NCBI RefSeq assembly: GCF_036621415.1
Contig: NZ_CP030941.1
Span: 620,001 to 684,000 of the forward strand
Direction: 5' to 3'
DNA from: Nitratireductor thuwali
Lineage (GTDB): Bacteria; Pseudomonadota; Alphaproteobacteria; Rhizobiales; Rhizobiaceae
Length of the DNA stretch: 64,000 nt
Shown here: one piece after another, positions 16,836 to 25,994 of the stretch
Layout: every line of letters begins with the position of its first letter
Position numbering within the stretch: position 1 is the first letter of the stretch
Notes under the pieces: generated by a model
The model's database searches: none
Told to the model about the DNA's origin: nothing
Seen by the model: the letters and a program-made list of their open reading frames with translations, nothing else
Program-made: the position numbers and the translations under genes

Positions 16836-18485
16836 TCACCGCGTCAAAGGCTTGTAGGTCACCCGCTTCGGATTGACGCTTTCCGGCCCCAGCCGGCGCA
16901 CCTTGTCGGCCTCGTAGTCTTCGAAGTTGCCCTCGAACCATTCTACATGGCTGTCGCCCTCGAAGGCCAGGATATGGGTGGCCAGGCGGTCGAGGAACAT
17001 GCGGTCATGCGAGATGATGACGGCGCAGCCGGCGAAATTCTCCAGCGCGTCTTCCAGCGCGGCCAGCGTCTCCGTGTCGAGGTCGTTGGTCGGCTCGTCG
17101 AGCAGCAGCACGTTGCCGCCCTCCTTCAACAGCTTTGCCATGTGCACGCGATTGCGCTGACCACCCGAAAGGGTGCCCACCTTCTGCTGCTGATCGCCGC
17201 CCTTGAAATTGAAGGATGAGCAATAGGCCCGGCTGTTGATCTCGTATTTGCCCAGCTTGAGGATGTCATTACCGCCCGAAATCTCTTCCCACACGGTCTT
17301 GTCCGGATTGAGGGAGTCGCGGCTCTGGTCGACATAGCCGAGCTTGACCGTTTCGCCGATGCGGATTTTGCCGTCATCGGGCTCTTCCTGACCTGTCAGC
17401 ATGCGGAACAGCGTCGTCTTGCCGGCACCGTTGGGCCCGATCACGCCGACGATGCCGCCGGGCGGCAGCTTGAAGGAAAGGTCGTCTATCAGCAGATGGT
17501 CGCCATAGGCCTTGGTCAGCCCCTCTGCCTCGATCACCACATCGCCGAGCCGCTCGCCGGCGGGAATGATGATCTGCGCATCGCCGGGGCGCCGATCGGC
17601 GGCCGACCGGACCAACTCGTCGTAAGCCCGGATGCGCGCCTTCGATTTGGCCTGGCGCGCCTTCGGGCTGGCGGCCATCCACTCACGCTCGCGCTCCAGC
17701 GCCTTCTGCCGCGAGGCCTCCTCGCGACCTTCCTGCTTCATCCGCTTGGCCTTGGCTTCCAGATAGGCCGTATAGTTGCCCTCGTAGGGGATACCCCGCC
17801 CGCGGTCGAGTTCCAGAATCCAGCCCGTCACATTGTCGAGGAAGTAGCGATCATGGGTGATGATCATCACCGCGCCGGGATATTCGCGCAGGTGCCGTTC
17901 GAGCCACGCGGTCGTTTCAGCATCCAGATGGTTCGTCGGCTCGTCGAGCAGCAGAAGATCCGGCTGCCGCAGGAGAAGCTGGCAAAGCGCCACCCGACGC
18001 TTCTCGCCGCCCGAAAGATTGACGACATTGGCATCGGCCGGCGGGCAACGCAGGGCCTCCATGGCCATTTCCACCTGGGAATCCAGATCCCACAGGTTCT
18101 GGCTGTCGATCTTATCCTGTAGCGCGGAAGCTTCCTCGGCCGTTTCATCCGAGTAGTTCATCATCAGTTCGTTGTAGCGGTCGAGGATCGCCTTCTTGTG
18201 CGCGACGCCTTCCATCACGTTCCCCATCACGTCAAGCGCCGGATCGAGTTGTGGCTCCTGGGGCAGGTAGCCGCAAGTCGCCCCCTCGGCGAGCCAGGCT
18301 TCGCCGGTGAACTCCTTGTCGATCCCGGCCATGACGCGCAGAACGGTCGACTTGCCCGCGCCATTGGGTCCAAGGATGCCGATCTTGGCGTCTGGGTAGA
18401 AAGAAAGATGAATGTTCTCCAGCACCTTCTTGGCGCCGTAGGCTTTGTTCAGCCCGGACATGTGGTAGATGAATTGGCGTGCCAT
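16836..18485 (-). CDS. ettA: energy-dependent translational throttle protein EttA (ABC-F)
   Basis: The product is 549 aa with two ABC domains and no membrane segments. Walker A is GPNGAGKST and GPNGAGKTT, signatures are [11 protein letters not shown] and [11 protein letters not shown], and an interdomain linker carries the basic [22 protein letters not shown] arm typical of EttA. EttA binds the ribosomal E site and gates entry to elongation according to the ATP/ADP ratio. Length and motifs match E. coli EttA (555 aa). It is transcribed alone. Confidence 0.95.
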   Translation of the reverse strand: MARQFIYHMSGLNKAYGAKKVLENIHLSFYPDAKIGILGPNGAGKSTVLRVMAGIDKEFTGEAWLAEGATCGYLPQEPQLDPALDVMGNVMEGVAHKKAILDRYNELMMNYSDETAEEASALQDKIDSQNLWDLDSQVEMAMEALRCPPADANVVNLSGGEKRRVALCQLLLRQPDLLLLDEPTNHLDAETTAWLERHLREYPGAVMIITHDRYFLDNVTGWILELDRGRGIPYEGNYTAYLEAKAKRMKQEGREEASRQKALEREREWMAASPKARQAKSKARIRAYDELVRSAADRRPGDAQIIIPAGERLGDVVIEAEGLTKAYGDHLLIDDLSFKLPPGGIVGVIGPNGAGKTTLFRMLTGQEEPDDGKIRIGETVKLGYVDQSRDSLNPDKTVWEEISGGNDILKLGKYEINSRAYCSSFNFKGGDQQQKVGTLSGGQRNRVHMAKLLKEGGNVLLLDEPTNDLDTETLAALEDALENFAGCAVIISHDRMFLDRLATHILAFEGDSHVEWFEGNFEDYEADKVRRLGPESVNPKRVTYKPLTR

Positions 18486-18512
18486 GAGGCTCGTCGCGCT
18501 CCGTGGATGAGG

Positions 18513-18607
18513 GGTGAATAGTCAATGGTGTATAGTCGGTGCGCTGCGAAGGGCGGAAGGTAAGCCGCCGCGCATGATCATCAACTATTCAGCATCCACC
18601 ATTCACC
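18513..18607. repeat. imperfect long inverted repeat in the ettA / hydrolase intergenic region
   Basis: The arms 18513-18536 and 18584-18607 pair at 19 of 24 positions. Each contains variants of GGTGAATAGT, and an inner GGCGG/CCGCC hairpin sits between them. It resembles decayed intergenic palindromic repeats of rhizobial genomes. It lies in the divergent leader region of ettA (-) and the hydrolase gene (+). Confidence 0.55.
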
Positions 18608-18653
18608 ATATGGATTTCGCCCGCGTATGTAGGCGAAAGGCAAGCTCGGAGCA

Positions 18654-19619
18654 ATGCGCCTCGGCACCTTCAACAGGAGACGTCCCCCCTTGCCCTTCGG
18701 CGCCCCCAAAACCTTGTCCACATCAGACGGCGCGCGGATCGCGCTTTATGTACAGCCCGCCCAGGGCAGGCCGCGCGCCGTCGTGCAGATCAATCACGGC
18801 CTCGCCGAGCATGCACGCCGCTACGCGCGCTTTGCCGACTTTCTCGCTGGGAAAGGCTTCTACGTCTACGCGCACGATCACCGTGGCCACGGGGCGACCC
18901 GCGCGCCGGGCGCGCCCAGAGGTTCGTTCGGGCCGAGCCCGGCCGCCGAAACGATCGTTGCCGATGTCCTTGCCGTCCACGGGGCCATCACGGCCGACCA
19001 TCCTGGCCTTCCGGTCATCCTCTTCGGCCATTCGATGGGCGCACAGATCGCGCTCAACTTCCTTTCCGCCCATCCCGAGCGCTGCGCCGGGGCGGCCATC
19101 TGGAACGCTCCGCTCGCCACCGCGCTGGAAGCCAGGGCCGGAAAGCTGGTACTCGCCTGGGAGCGTTTCAGGCTGGGGTCCGACGTCCCCTCGCGCATCA
19201 TGCCCCATTTCACCTTCTCCGCCTGGGCCAGGGCCATACCCAACGCCGCCACCCCCTTCGACTGGCTGTCACGCGATCCGGAGGAGGTGCGTAAATGTGT
19301 CGAGGACCCCGATTGCGGATGGCTGCCCACGGTCGGCATGTGGCGAGACGTCTTCGACTTCAATCTCAAGATCGCAGCCGCCGACGCCTTCGCGCAGGTG
19401 CCTCGAACCATGCCGATCCAGCTTGTGGGCGGCGGCGCGGACCCTTCCACCAAGGGTGGCGCCATCATGCGCCGCCTCGAAAAGCGCCTGCGCCGGGAGG
19501 GCTTTTCGAATCTGGAAACAAGGATTTACGAGCAGGCCCGCCACGAAACTCTCAACGAGATCAACCGCGAGGAGGCAATGGCCGATTTCGCCGGTTGGGC
19601 CAAGAAAATCGCAGGCTGA
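18654..19619 (+). CDS. alpha/beta hydrolase (monoacylglycerol lipase/lysophospholipase type)
   Basis: The product is 321 aa with the Hydrolase_4 fold: VVQINHGLAEHARRY, HDHRGHGATRAPGA, and the nucleophile elbow GHSMG. A terminal His lies in ARHETLNEIN and an acid in GGGADPST. It probably hydrolyses lysophospholipids or monoacylglycerols; the substrate is inferred from family only. An alternative TTG start just downstream (encoding MPFGAPKTL) has AGGAG at a suitable distance and cannot be excluded. A CoA-transferase gene follows 89 bp later. Confidence 0.85.
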   Translation: MRLGTFNRRRPPLPFGAPKTLSTSDGARIALYVQPAQGRPRAVVQINHGLAEHARRYARFADFLAGKGFYVYAHDHRGHGATRAPGAPRGSFGPSPAAETIVADVLAVHGAITADHPGLPVILFGHSMGAQIALNFLSAHPERCAGAAIWNAPLATALEARAGKLVLAWERFRLGSDVPSRIMPHFTFSAWARAIPNAATPFDWLSRDPEEVRKCVEDPDCGWLPTVGMWRDVFDFNLKIAAADAFAQVPRTMPIQLVGGGADPSTKGGAIMRRLEKRLRREGFSNLETRIYEQARHETLNEINREEAMADFAGWAKKIAG

Positions 19620-19708
19620 GGCTCAATTCGCGCTTTCGTCCGCCGCTGGCCGGGCGCCCCGGCATTTGATAGGCACTCACTGACCGTTTCACCAAAGGCA
19701 TATCCGCA

Positions 19709-20878
19709 ATGTCGCATCCACCGCTAAAGGGCATTCGCGTCGTCGAACTGGCCCGCATTCTCGCCGGCCCCTGGGCCGGCCAGGCGCTGGCCGACCTGGG
19801 CGCCGACGTCATAAAGGTGGAGAACCCGGATGGCGGCGACGACACCCGCAAATGGGGGCCGCCTTTCGTCGAGGGGGCTGCAGGCGAAAACCTTTCCGCC
19901 GCCTATTACCATTCAACAAACCGCGGCAAGCGCTCCATCGCATTGGACTTCCGCCAGGAGGAAGGGCGGCAATCCCTGCTGAAGCTGATCGCCACGGCCG
20001 ACGTGCTGATCGAGAATTTCAAGGTCGGCGGGCTCAGGAAATACGGCCTCGACTACGAGACCCTGAGGAAAACCAATCCGCGCCTCGTCTATTGCTCGAT
20101 CACCGGCTTCGGGCAGACGGGGCCTTACGCCTCGCGCGCGGGCTATGATTTCATCATCCAGGGCATGTCCGGCCTCATGTCGATAACAGGCGCGCCGGGC
20201 GGCGAGCCGCAGAAGGTCGGGGTGGCCGTCAGTGACCTCTTCACCGGCCTCTACTCGGTCATCGCGATCCAGGCGGCGCTGCGCCATGCCGAAGCCACGG
20301 GCGAAGGCCAGCATATCGACATGGCGCTGTTCGACAGCCAGATATCGGTTCTCGCCAACCAGGCGCTGAATTATCTCGTCTCGGGCCAGCCGCCGGTGCA
20401 GATGGGCAACGCCCATATGAACATCGCTCCCTACGAGGTGCTGCCGGTCAAGAACGGCCACATCATCCTCGCGGTCGGCAATGACGGGCAGTTCCAGCGC
20501 TTTTGCCGCATCGTCGGGCTCGACGGCCTGCCGGACGACGAACGCTTCGCCACAAATCCGGCCCGCGTCGCAAACCGCCAGGCGCTGCGGGAAAGTCTGG
20601 TCGCCTGCCTGGCCGATTGGGAAAAGGCCGAGCTTCTCGGCCTGCTCGACGCCAATGCGGTGCCGGCGAGCCCCATCAACAATATCGCGGAAACGTTCAA
20701 CGATCCCCAGACGCTTGCGCGCGGCATGAAACTGGAGCTCGACGACGGCCACGGCACGGCGCTCCCGTCTGTACGCGCGCCCATGGTCTTTTCCGGCACG
20801 CCGCTCGCCTACGGACGACCGAGCCCGCGGCTGGGCGAACACACGAACGAGATCCTGGCGGAACTGGAAGAGGACTAG
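19709..20878 (+). CDS. CaiB/BaiF (class III) CoA-transferase
   Basis: The product is 389 aa, starting with the family's LKGIRVVELARILAGPWAGQ and holding the conserved Asp in LFDSQ and the STNRGKRSIALDFR loop. Class III CoA-transferases move CoA between carboxylic acids (formyl/oxalate, carnitine, succinate/itaconate and others). The gene is followed after 2 bp by a ThDP-dependent decarboxylase-like gene. This pairing recalls formyl-CoA transferase with oxalyl-CoA decarboxylase, but the partner here is not clearly an Oxc, so the substrate is left open. Confidence 0.85.
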   Translation: MSHPPLKGIRVVELARILAGPWAGQALADLGADVIKVENPDGGDDTRKWGPPFVEGAAGENLSAAYYHSTNRGKRSIALDFRQEEGRQSLLKLIATADVLIENFKVGGLRKYGLDYETLRKTNPRLVYCSITGFGQTGPYASRAGYDFIIQGMSGLMSITGAPGGEPQKVGVAVSDLFTGLYSVIAIQAALRHAEATGEGQHIDMALFDSQISVLANQALNYLVSGQPPVQMGNAHMNIAPYEVLPVKNGHIILAVGNDGQFQRFCRIVGLDGLPDDERFATNPARVANRQALRESLVACLADWEKAELLGLLDANAVPASPINNIAETFNDPQTLARGMKLELDDGHGTALPSVRAPMVFSGTPLAYGRPSPRLGEHTNEILAELEED

Positions 20879-20880
20879 TC

Positions 20881-22530
20881 ATGAAAACGGGCGGGCAACT
20901 GATCGTCGAAGCGCTGGAAGTCAACGGTGTCGACCGCATCTACAGCGTGCCGGGCGAAAGCTATCTGGCCGTGCTCGACGCCCTGCACGATTCGGGAATC
21001 CGCAACATCGTCTGCCGCCAGGAAGGCGGTGCTGCGATGATGGCCGATTGTCACGGAAGGCTGACCGGCAGGCCCGGCATCTGCTTCGTCACACGCGGCC
21101 CCGGCGCCACCAACGCCTCGCCCGGCGTCCACATCGCCGCGCAAGACTCCAACCCGATGATCCTGTTCATCGGCCAGGTGGCACGCGGCATAAAGGAACG
21201 CGAGGCCTTCCAGGAAGTCGACTACAAGGCGTTTTATGGCTCCATCGCCAAATGGGTGGTCGAGATCGACGATGCAGGCCGCATCCCCGAACTGGTCACC
21301 CGCGCCTTTGCCGTCGCCACCTCCGGCCGGCCTGGGCCCGTGGTCGTTTCGCTGCCGGAAGACATGCTGACCGACATGGTGCAAGCCCCGGCTCCCCTGC
21401 CCTTCACCCCGGTCGAGACCGCGCCCGGCGAAGAGGAGATCGCCGCCCTGCGCGATCTTCTGGGAAACGCCCGGCGGCCCTTTGTGATCCTGGGCGGCAC
21501 GCGCTGGACGGAGGCGGCGGTGAAGCAGACATGCGCAGCGCTGGAACGCTGGGCGCTGCCAGCCGGATGCTCCTTCCGCCGCCAAGCGCTCTGCGACCAG
21601 TTGCACCCTTCCTATGCCGGGGATATCGGCATCGGCGTCAACCCGAAGATCAGCCAATACATCAAGGACGCCGACGTCGTGCTCCTCATCGGATGCCGCT
21701 TCGGCGAAATGCCGTCCTCCGACTACACGCTGCTCAAAAGCCCCTACCCCGACCAGAAGCTGGTTCACGTCTATCCCGATCCGCACGAGCTTGGCCGCGT
21801 CTACCGTCCGACGCTTGCCATCAATGCGACGCCGGCGGCCTTTGCTGGCGCCTTCTCCCGCCTTGCGCCGTCCGCCGCTCCTGCCTGGGCTGACCGGACC
21901 GCGGAACTGCATCAAGCCTATCTCGATTGGTCCACGCCGCCCGAAAAAGGCATCGGCAATGTGCATATGGGCCGCATCATGGCCTGGCTCGAGGAGAAGC
22001 TGCCGGAAGACGCCGTCGTCTGTAACGGCGCGGGCAATTACGCGACCTGGGTCCACCGTTATCACCGCTTCCGCCGCTACAATACCCAGGCCGCCCCCAC
22101 CTCCGGCTCCATGGGCTACGGAACGCCCGCGGCCGTGGCCGCCAAGGATCTTTTTCCCGAGCGCGAAGTCATAGCCTTTGCCGGCGACGGCTGCTTCATG
22201 ATGAACGGCCAGGAATTCGCCACCGCCATGCAATACAGCCTGCCCATCATCGTCATCGTCGTCAACAACGGCACCTTCGGCACGATCCGCATGCACCAGG
22301 AGCGCGAATATCCCGGCCGCGTCTCAGGCACGGACCTGAAGAACCCGGATTTCGCAGCCCTCGCCCGCGCCTATGGCGGCCATGGCGAGACAGTCGAGGA
22401 AACCGCCGATTTCGCCCCCGCCTTCGAGCGCGCTCGCGCCAGCGGCAAGCCGGCCCTTATCGAGATCAAGCTGGACGCGGAAGCGATAACGCCGACCAAG
22501 ACGCTGACGGAGATCAGGGAGAAGCGGTAG
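20881..22530 (+). CDS. thiamine pyrophosphate-dependent enzyme (acetolactate synthase-like family)
   Basis: The product is 549 aa from the ATG at 20881; the open frame upstream lies inside the CoA-transferase gene. All three ThDP domains are present: Pyr domain with the activating Glu in CRQEGGAAMMAD, the central domain, and the PP domain with AGDGCFMMNGQE...NNGTFG for Mg2+/ThDP. This superfamily includes acetolactate synthase, benzoylformate and oxalyl-CoA decarboxylases and 2-hydroxyacyl-CoA lyases. Two bases separate it from the CoA-transferase, so a CoA-ester substrate is plausible. The reaction is not assigned. Confidence 0.82.
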   Translation: MKTGGQLIVEALEVNGVDRIYSVPGESYLAVLDALHDSGIRNIVCRQEGGAAMMADCHGRLTGRPGICFVTRGPGATNASPGVHIAAQDSNPMILFIGQVARGIKEREAFQEVDYKAFYGSIAKWVVEIDDAGRIPELVTRAFAVATSGRPGPVVVSLPEDMLTDMVQAPAPLPFTPVETAPGEEEIAALRDLLGNARRPFVILGGTRWTEAAVKQTCAALERWALPAGCSFRRQALCDQLHPSYAGDIGIGVNPKISQYIKDADVVLLIGCRFGEMPSSDYTLLKSPYPDQKLVHVYPDPHELGRVYRPTLAINATPAAFAGAFSRLAPSAAPAWADRTAELHQAYLDWSTPPEKGIGNVHMGRIMAWLEEKLPEDAVVCNGAGNYATWVHRYHRFRRYNTQAAPTSGSMGYGTPAAVAAKDLFPEREVIAFAGDGCFMMNGQEFATAMQYSLPIIVIVVNNGTFGTIRMHQEREYPGRVSGTDLKNPDFAALARAYGGHGETVEETADFAPAFERARASGKPALIEIKLDAEAITPTKTLTEIREKR

Positions 22531-22650
22531 AAGGGCCGGCAGAGCCGGCGGAGCAATTCCAGGAAAAGTGGAAGCCGGTTTTCCGTCCGCAACTGCGTAA
22601 GACCAAGACGGCTGGATCCGTTCAGCGCTTCTGTGAAACGACGAACTGAT

Positions 22651-22812
22651 TTAGCTGCTGGAACGCGCCCCAAGCGCAGCACCAATCCCGGCGCCGACGG
22701 CAATGCCGACACCAAGGCCCGCCGCGAGATCGTCGAACGCTGCTCCCAGAGCGGCCCCGATGCCTATGCCTGTGGCGATCCACACGCCTATGGAAGAGAA
22801 ACGCCTGTCCAT
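22651..22812 (-). CDS. 53-residue glycine-zipper-like membrane miniprotein
   Basis: The frame starts MDRRFSSIGVWIATG and continues with GxGxG and GAALGA repeats (GIGIGAALGAAFDD, GVGIAVGAGIGAALGAR). It makes two short Gly/Ala-rich hydrophobic segments around an FDDLAAG turn, a glycine-zipper or helical-hairpin pattern. Two basic residues follow the initiator Met. It lies in a 418-bp gap between the ThDP-enzyme gene and mntH, which otherwise shows only the operator described below. No good ribosome site precedes the ATG (a GGAGG is 21 nt away), so confidence is moderate. Function unknown. Confidence 0.55.
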   Translation of the reverse strand: MDRRFSSIGVWIATGIGIGAALGAAFDDLAAGLGVGIAVGAGIGAALGARSSS

Positions 22813-22917
22813 GATCTGAAAACATGGCAGCCAACCTCCAAATTACAAGGCGGTTCGCCGCTGCGGTGCTGCGTCGATGCTCACACTTGCGCATCGTCTT
22901 CCCATTCGCTAACGCAC

Positions 22918-22934
22918 TTGAAAATCATTTGCAA
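22918..22934. promoter_or_regulatory. Mur/Fur-type palindrome before mntH
   Basis: TTGAAAAT-C-ATTTGCAA is a 17-bp palindrome with 7 of 8 paired positions, 14 bp before the mntH start. Mur, the manganese-responsive Fur homologue of rhizobia, binds TTGCAAAT-type sites before mntH and sitABCD. Manganese repression is inferred. Confidence 0.65.
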
Positions 22935-22948
22935 AAAGCGATTTCATC

Positions 22949-24331
22949 GTGCTCAAGCGCATTGCATCCGAAGTACCTTTAGACACAGAACAAAACAGCG
23001 GCTGGCGGAACGCCCGCGGCGAAGCCTCGCTCGCCGACGTTCATCGCAGCATCGCAGTGCGGCCAATGGCAGGCCGCATGCGCCGCTTCGCAGCTTTCGT
23101 CGGTCCGGGCTACCTGGTCGCCGTCGGCTATATGGATCCCGGCAACTGGGCGACCTCCATCGCCGGCGGATCACGGTTCGGCTATACGCTTCTGGCCGTC
23201 GCCCTTGTCTCCAACATCATGGCGATCGTCCTGCAGAGCCTCTGCGCTCGATTGGCCATCGCCAGCGGGCGCGACCTCGCCCAGGCCTGCCGCGACGCCT
23301 ATCCACGCTGGACCTCCTATCCATTGTGGCTGCTCGCAGAGATCGCCATCATCGCCACCGATATCGCCGAGGTGGTGGGCACGGCCATCGGCTTCAATCT
23401 CATCTTCGGCCTGCCGCTTGAGATAGGCGTTGCGGTCACCGCGCTTGATGTATTCCTGATCCTCTACCTGCAGCGCATCGGTTTTCGCTATCTGGAAGCG
23501 CTGGTGATGGCCTTGCTGGCGGTCATCACACTCTGCTTTGCCGTTCAGATCGGCTTGGCCGATCCCGAATGGGGTGCGGTCATCCGAGGTTTTGCGCCGA
23601 CCACCGAGATCGTCGCCAACCCGGAAATGCTTTATCTAGCCCTCGGCATTCTCGGTGCCACCGTCATGCCGCACAATCTCTACCTGCACTCGGCCATCGT
23701 GCAGACCCGCGCCTGGGGCTCGAGCGAAGCGGAAAAGCGCGAGGCGCTGCGTTTCGCCACCATCGACTCCACCGCCGCGCTCATGTTCGCGCTTTTCATC
23801 AACGCGGCGATCCTGATCCTCGCCGCAGCGGTTTTCCATAGCTCCGGACGCACGGAAATCGCCGAGATCGGCGAGGCGCACACGCTGCTTGTCCCGCTCC
23901 TCGGCTCCGCCCTCGCCCCCGTGCTGTTCGGCATAGCGCTGTTATGCAGCGGCCTCAATTCCACGGTTACGGCGACCCTTGCCGGCCAGGCAGTCATGGA
24001 AGGCTTCATAAACATGCGGGTGCGCCCGTGGCTCAGGCGGCTGGTCACGCGCGCCATCGCCATCGTGCCTGCGGTGATCGCTACCGTCTACTACGGTGAA
24101 GGCGGAACGGGAAAGCTGCTGATCCTGACGCAGGTCGCCTTGAGCCTTCAGCTTTCCTTCGCCGTGGTCCCGCTCGTGCAATTCACCGCCGACCGGCGCA
24201 AGATGGGCGCCCTGACCGCGCCCGCCTGGCTGGCCGCCACGGCAAGCCTCATCGCCCTCATCATCATTGTCCTGAATGCCAAGCTGGTGATGGACTTCGC
24301 AGCGTCCGGTTTCGACACAAGCGTGCTTTGA
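22949..24331 (+). CDS. mntH: Nramp-family divalent metal (manganese) transporter
   Basis: The product is 460 aa with 11 or so membrane segments. The metal-binding signatures of Nramp are intact: DPGNW in the first helix ([12 protein letters not shown]) and MPHNLYLHS in the sixth. Bacterial members import Mn2+ with protons. The GTG start at 22949 gives a 40-residue cytoplasmic tail ([19 protein letters not shown]) similar in layout to other alphaproteobacterial MntH. The Mur-type box just upstream supports a manganese role. The stop codon abuts that of convergent paaE with no spacer. Confidence 0.92.
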   Translation: MLKRIASEVPLDTEQNSGWRNARGEASLADVHRSIAVRPMAGRMRRFAAFVGPGYLVAVGYMDPGNWATSIAGGSRFGYTLLAVALVSNIMAIVLQSLCARLAIASGRDLAQACRDAYPRWTSYPLWLLAEIAIIATDIAEVVGTAIGFNLIFGLPLEIGVAVTALDVFLILYLQRIGFRYLEALVMALLAVITLCFAVQIGLADPEWGAVIRGFAPTTEIVANPEMLYLALGILGATVMPHNLYLHSAIVQTRAWGSSEAEKREALRFATIDSTAALMFALFINAAILILAAAVFHSSGRTEIAEIGEAHTLLVPLLGSALAPVLFGIALLCSGLNSTVTATLAGQAVMEGFINMRVRPWLRRLVTRAIAIVPAVIATVYYGEGGTGKLLILTQVALSLQLSFAVVPLVQFTADRRKMGALTAPAWLAATASLIALIIIVLNAKLVMDFAASGFDTSVL

Positions 24332-25411
24332 TCACGCCGCGTCGAAGTCGAGAACCAGCTTCTTTGCCGTCGGGCGAGTCTGGCAGGCGAGCGTGAAACC
24401 CGCCTCGACCTCCCACGGTTCGAGGGAGAAGTTCACGGCCATCTCCGACGCCCCTTCCACCACGCGGCAGCGGCAAGTGCAGCACATGCCCCCCGCGCAG
24501 GAATAGGGCAGTTCGATGCCCGCCTTGTGCGCCGCGTCCAGCACCGTGCCATCGGCATCCCGCATGGCAAAGCTGCGCCTGACGCCGTCGAGCACCACTT
24601 CGATGGCCACGCCTTCCTCGACAGCCGCACGCGCGGCCTTCGATGCCTTGCGCGGCATCGGCGCGTCGCCCGAAGGCGTGAAGCGCTCGAAGCGGATGCG
24701 GTCGCGTTCGACGCCCATCTCCGCAAGAACGCCCGACACCGCGTCGATCATCTCGCCCGGTCCGCACAGGAATACGCCGTCAGCCTGAAGCGGCTCTATC
24801 AGCCCGCCCGCGGCCAGCGCCCGCACCTTGGCGGCATCGATGCGTCCGTTGAGAAGCTCCACGTCCTGCGTCTCCCGCGACAGGAGATGGACCAGCGTGA
24901 AACGCTGCAGATAGCGGTCCTTCAGGTCGTTCAGCTCTTCCAGAAACATGATGGTCTCGGTCGAGCGGTTGCCATAGACCAGCGTGATCGTGCTGTCCTT
25001 CTCATGCGAAAGCACGGTGCGGGCGATGGAAAGCATCGGCGTGATGCCGGAACCGGCCGCGAACAGCAGGTAATCGTGCCGCTCCCCCTTCAGCGCCGTG
25101 AACCGCCCCTGCGGCGGCATCACCCGGATCGTGTCGCCTACCGATAGCTCTTCATTGACGAAGGTGGAAAAGCGTCCGTCCGCGACCTTTTTCACGCCGA
25201 CGCGCAAATGCGGATCGCCCGGCGCCGAGCAGATCGAATAGGAGCGCCGCGCCTCATGGCCATCTATGTCGGTGGAAAGTGTCAGATATTGCCCCGGCGT
25301 GAAAGCAAACTCCTTGGCGCAGTCTTCCGGCACTTCGAACGCGATCGCCACCGCATCGGGCGTCTGGCGCTCTATCTCGGCCACCTTCAACTCGTGAAAA
25401 CGCGGGACCAT
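24332..25411 (-). CDS. paaE: 1,2-phenylacetyl-CoA epoxidase reductase subunit PaaE
   Basis: The product is 359 aa. An FAD-binding ferredoxin-reductase domain (RRSYSICSAPGD; GSGITPMLSI) is followed by a C-terminal plant-type [2Fe-2S] domain (CAGGMCCTCRCRVVEG, later CQTRPT). PaaE passes electrons from NADPH to the PaaA di-iron site. The frame stays open far upstream within paaD and paaC; the ATG at 25411, seven bases after the paaD stop with GAGGTGG between, starts the conserved protein. It is the last gene of paaABCDE. Confidence 0.95.
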   Translation of the reverse strand: MVPRFHELKVAEIERQTPDAVAIAFEVPEDCAKEFAFTPGQYLTLSTDIDGHEARRSYSICSAPGDPHLRVGVKKVADGRFSTFVNEELSVGDTIRVMPPQGRFTALKGERHDYLLFAAGSGITPMLSIARTVLSHEKDSTITLVYGNRSTETIMFLEELNDLKDRYLQRFTLVHLLSRETQDVELLNGRIDAAKVRALAAGGLIEPLQADGVFLCGPGEMIDAVSGVLAEMGVERDRIRFERFTPSGDAPMPRKASKAARAAVEEGVAIEVVLDGVRRSFAMRDADGTVLDAAHKAGIELPYSCAGGMCCTCRCRVVEGASEMAVNFSLEPWEVEAGFTLACQTRPTAKKLVLDFDAA

Positions 25412-25418
25412 CGCCACC

Positions 25419-25994
25419 TCAGATGCATTTGAAATAGTCGAACGGCTCATGGCAGGCCTCGCAGCGGTAAAGCGCCTTGCAGGCCGTCGAGCCGAACTCG
25501 GAGATACGTGCGGTCTCGCCGGAGCCGCAGCGCGGACATGCGACCTCGGTTTCTCCGAACAGGGCACGGATGGAGTTAGATGCCTTGGCGGGCGGCGCGA
25601 TGCCATAGTCCCGCAGCTTCTCACGCCCCTCCGGAGTGATCCAATCCGTCGTCCAGGCGGGCGAGACGACGCGCTCCACGCGCGGCTCGAAACCCGCGTC
25701 GCGCAGCGCCGCCTCCACCGCCAGTTCGATGGCCAGCACAGCCGGGCAGCCGGTATAGGTGGGCGTGAGCCTGGCAATCGCCGTGTCGCCGTCGACCTCC
25801 ACCGAGCGCAATATGCCAAGATCTTCGATGGTAACGACCGGGATTTCCGGATCGACGACGGAAGCTGCGGCACGATAGGCACGCTGCCCCTCTTCCACCG
25901 GGCGGCACCAACCAGGGTCGGGCCGCGGGTCTCGACCCGTCCTGCGTACCCCCGTGGACGGGGAGAAGGAGGTCATTGTCCCCGTCTCGCCCAT
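25419..25994 (-). CDS. paaD: phenylacetate degradation protein PaaD (SufT/MIP18-like) with an inserted N-terminal repeat
   Basis: The product is 191 aa. The DUF59 core (AYRAAASVVDPEIPVVTIEDLGILRSVEV, TYTGCPA) and the C-terminal zinc-ribbon-like CPRCGS...CEAC mark PaaD, thought to help iron-sulfur maturation of the epoxidase. The ATG overlaps the paaC stop by one base (TGATG). Residues 9-37 (SFSPSTGVRRTGRDPRPDP... ) are not part of the family core. They are rich in Pro, Arg and Gly and are encoded by a palindromic repeat, making the protein about 30 residues longer than usual. Confidence 0.93.
   Translation of the reverse strand: MGETGTMTSFSPSTGVRRTGRDPRPDPGWCRPVEEGQRAYRAAASVVDPEIPVVTIEDLGILRSVEVDGDTAIARLTPTYTGCPAVLAIELAVEAALRDAGFEPRVERVVSPAWTTDWITPEGREKLRDYGIAPPAKASNSIRALFGETEVACPRCGSGETARISEFGSTACKALYRCEACHEPFDYFKCI
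25884..25972 (-). repeat. dispersed palindromic repeat inserted in frame in paaD
   Basis: Read on the minus strand, the segment contains CCCGT-CC-ACGGG, CGGGTC-GA-GACCCG and a GTGCCGCCCGGTGGAAGAGGGGCAG tail cut here into GTGCCGCCCGG and TGGAAGAGGGGCAG. It resembles the CTTCTCCCC...GAGGGGC palindromic repeats scattered between rhizobial genes. It is open in the paaD frame and supplies about 29 codons. No second copy was noticed in the window. Confidence 0.55.

Noticed and set aside
24332..25882. 516-codon reading frame including paaE
   Set aside because: The part above 25411 is the antisense-like shifted frame of paaD; the paaD stop and a ribosome site place the paaE start at 25411.
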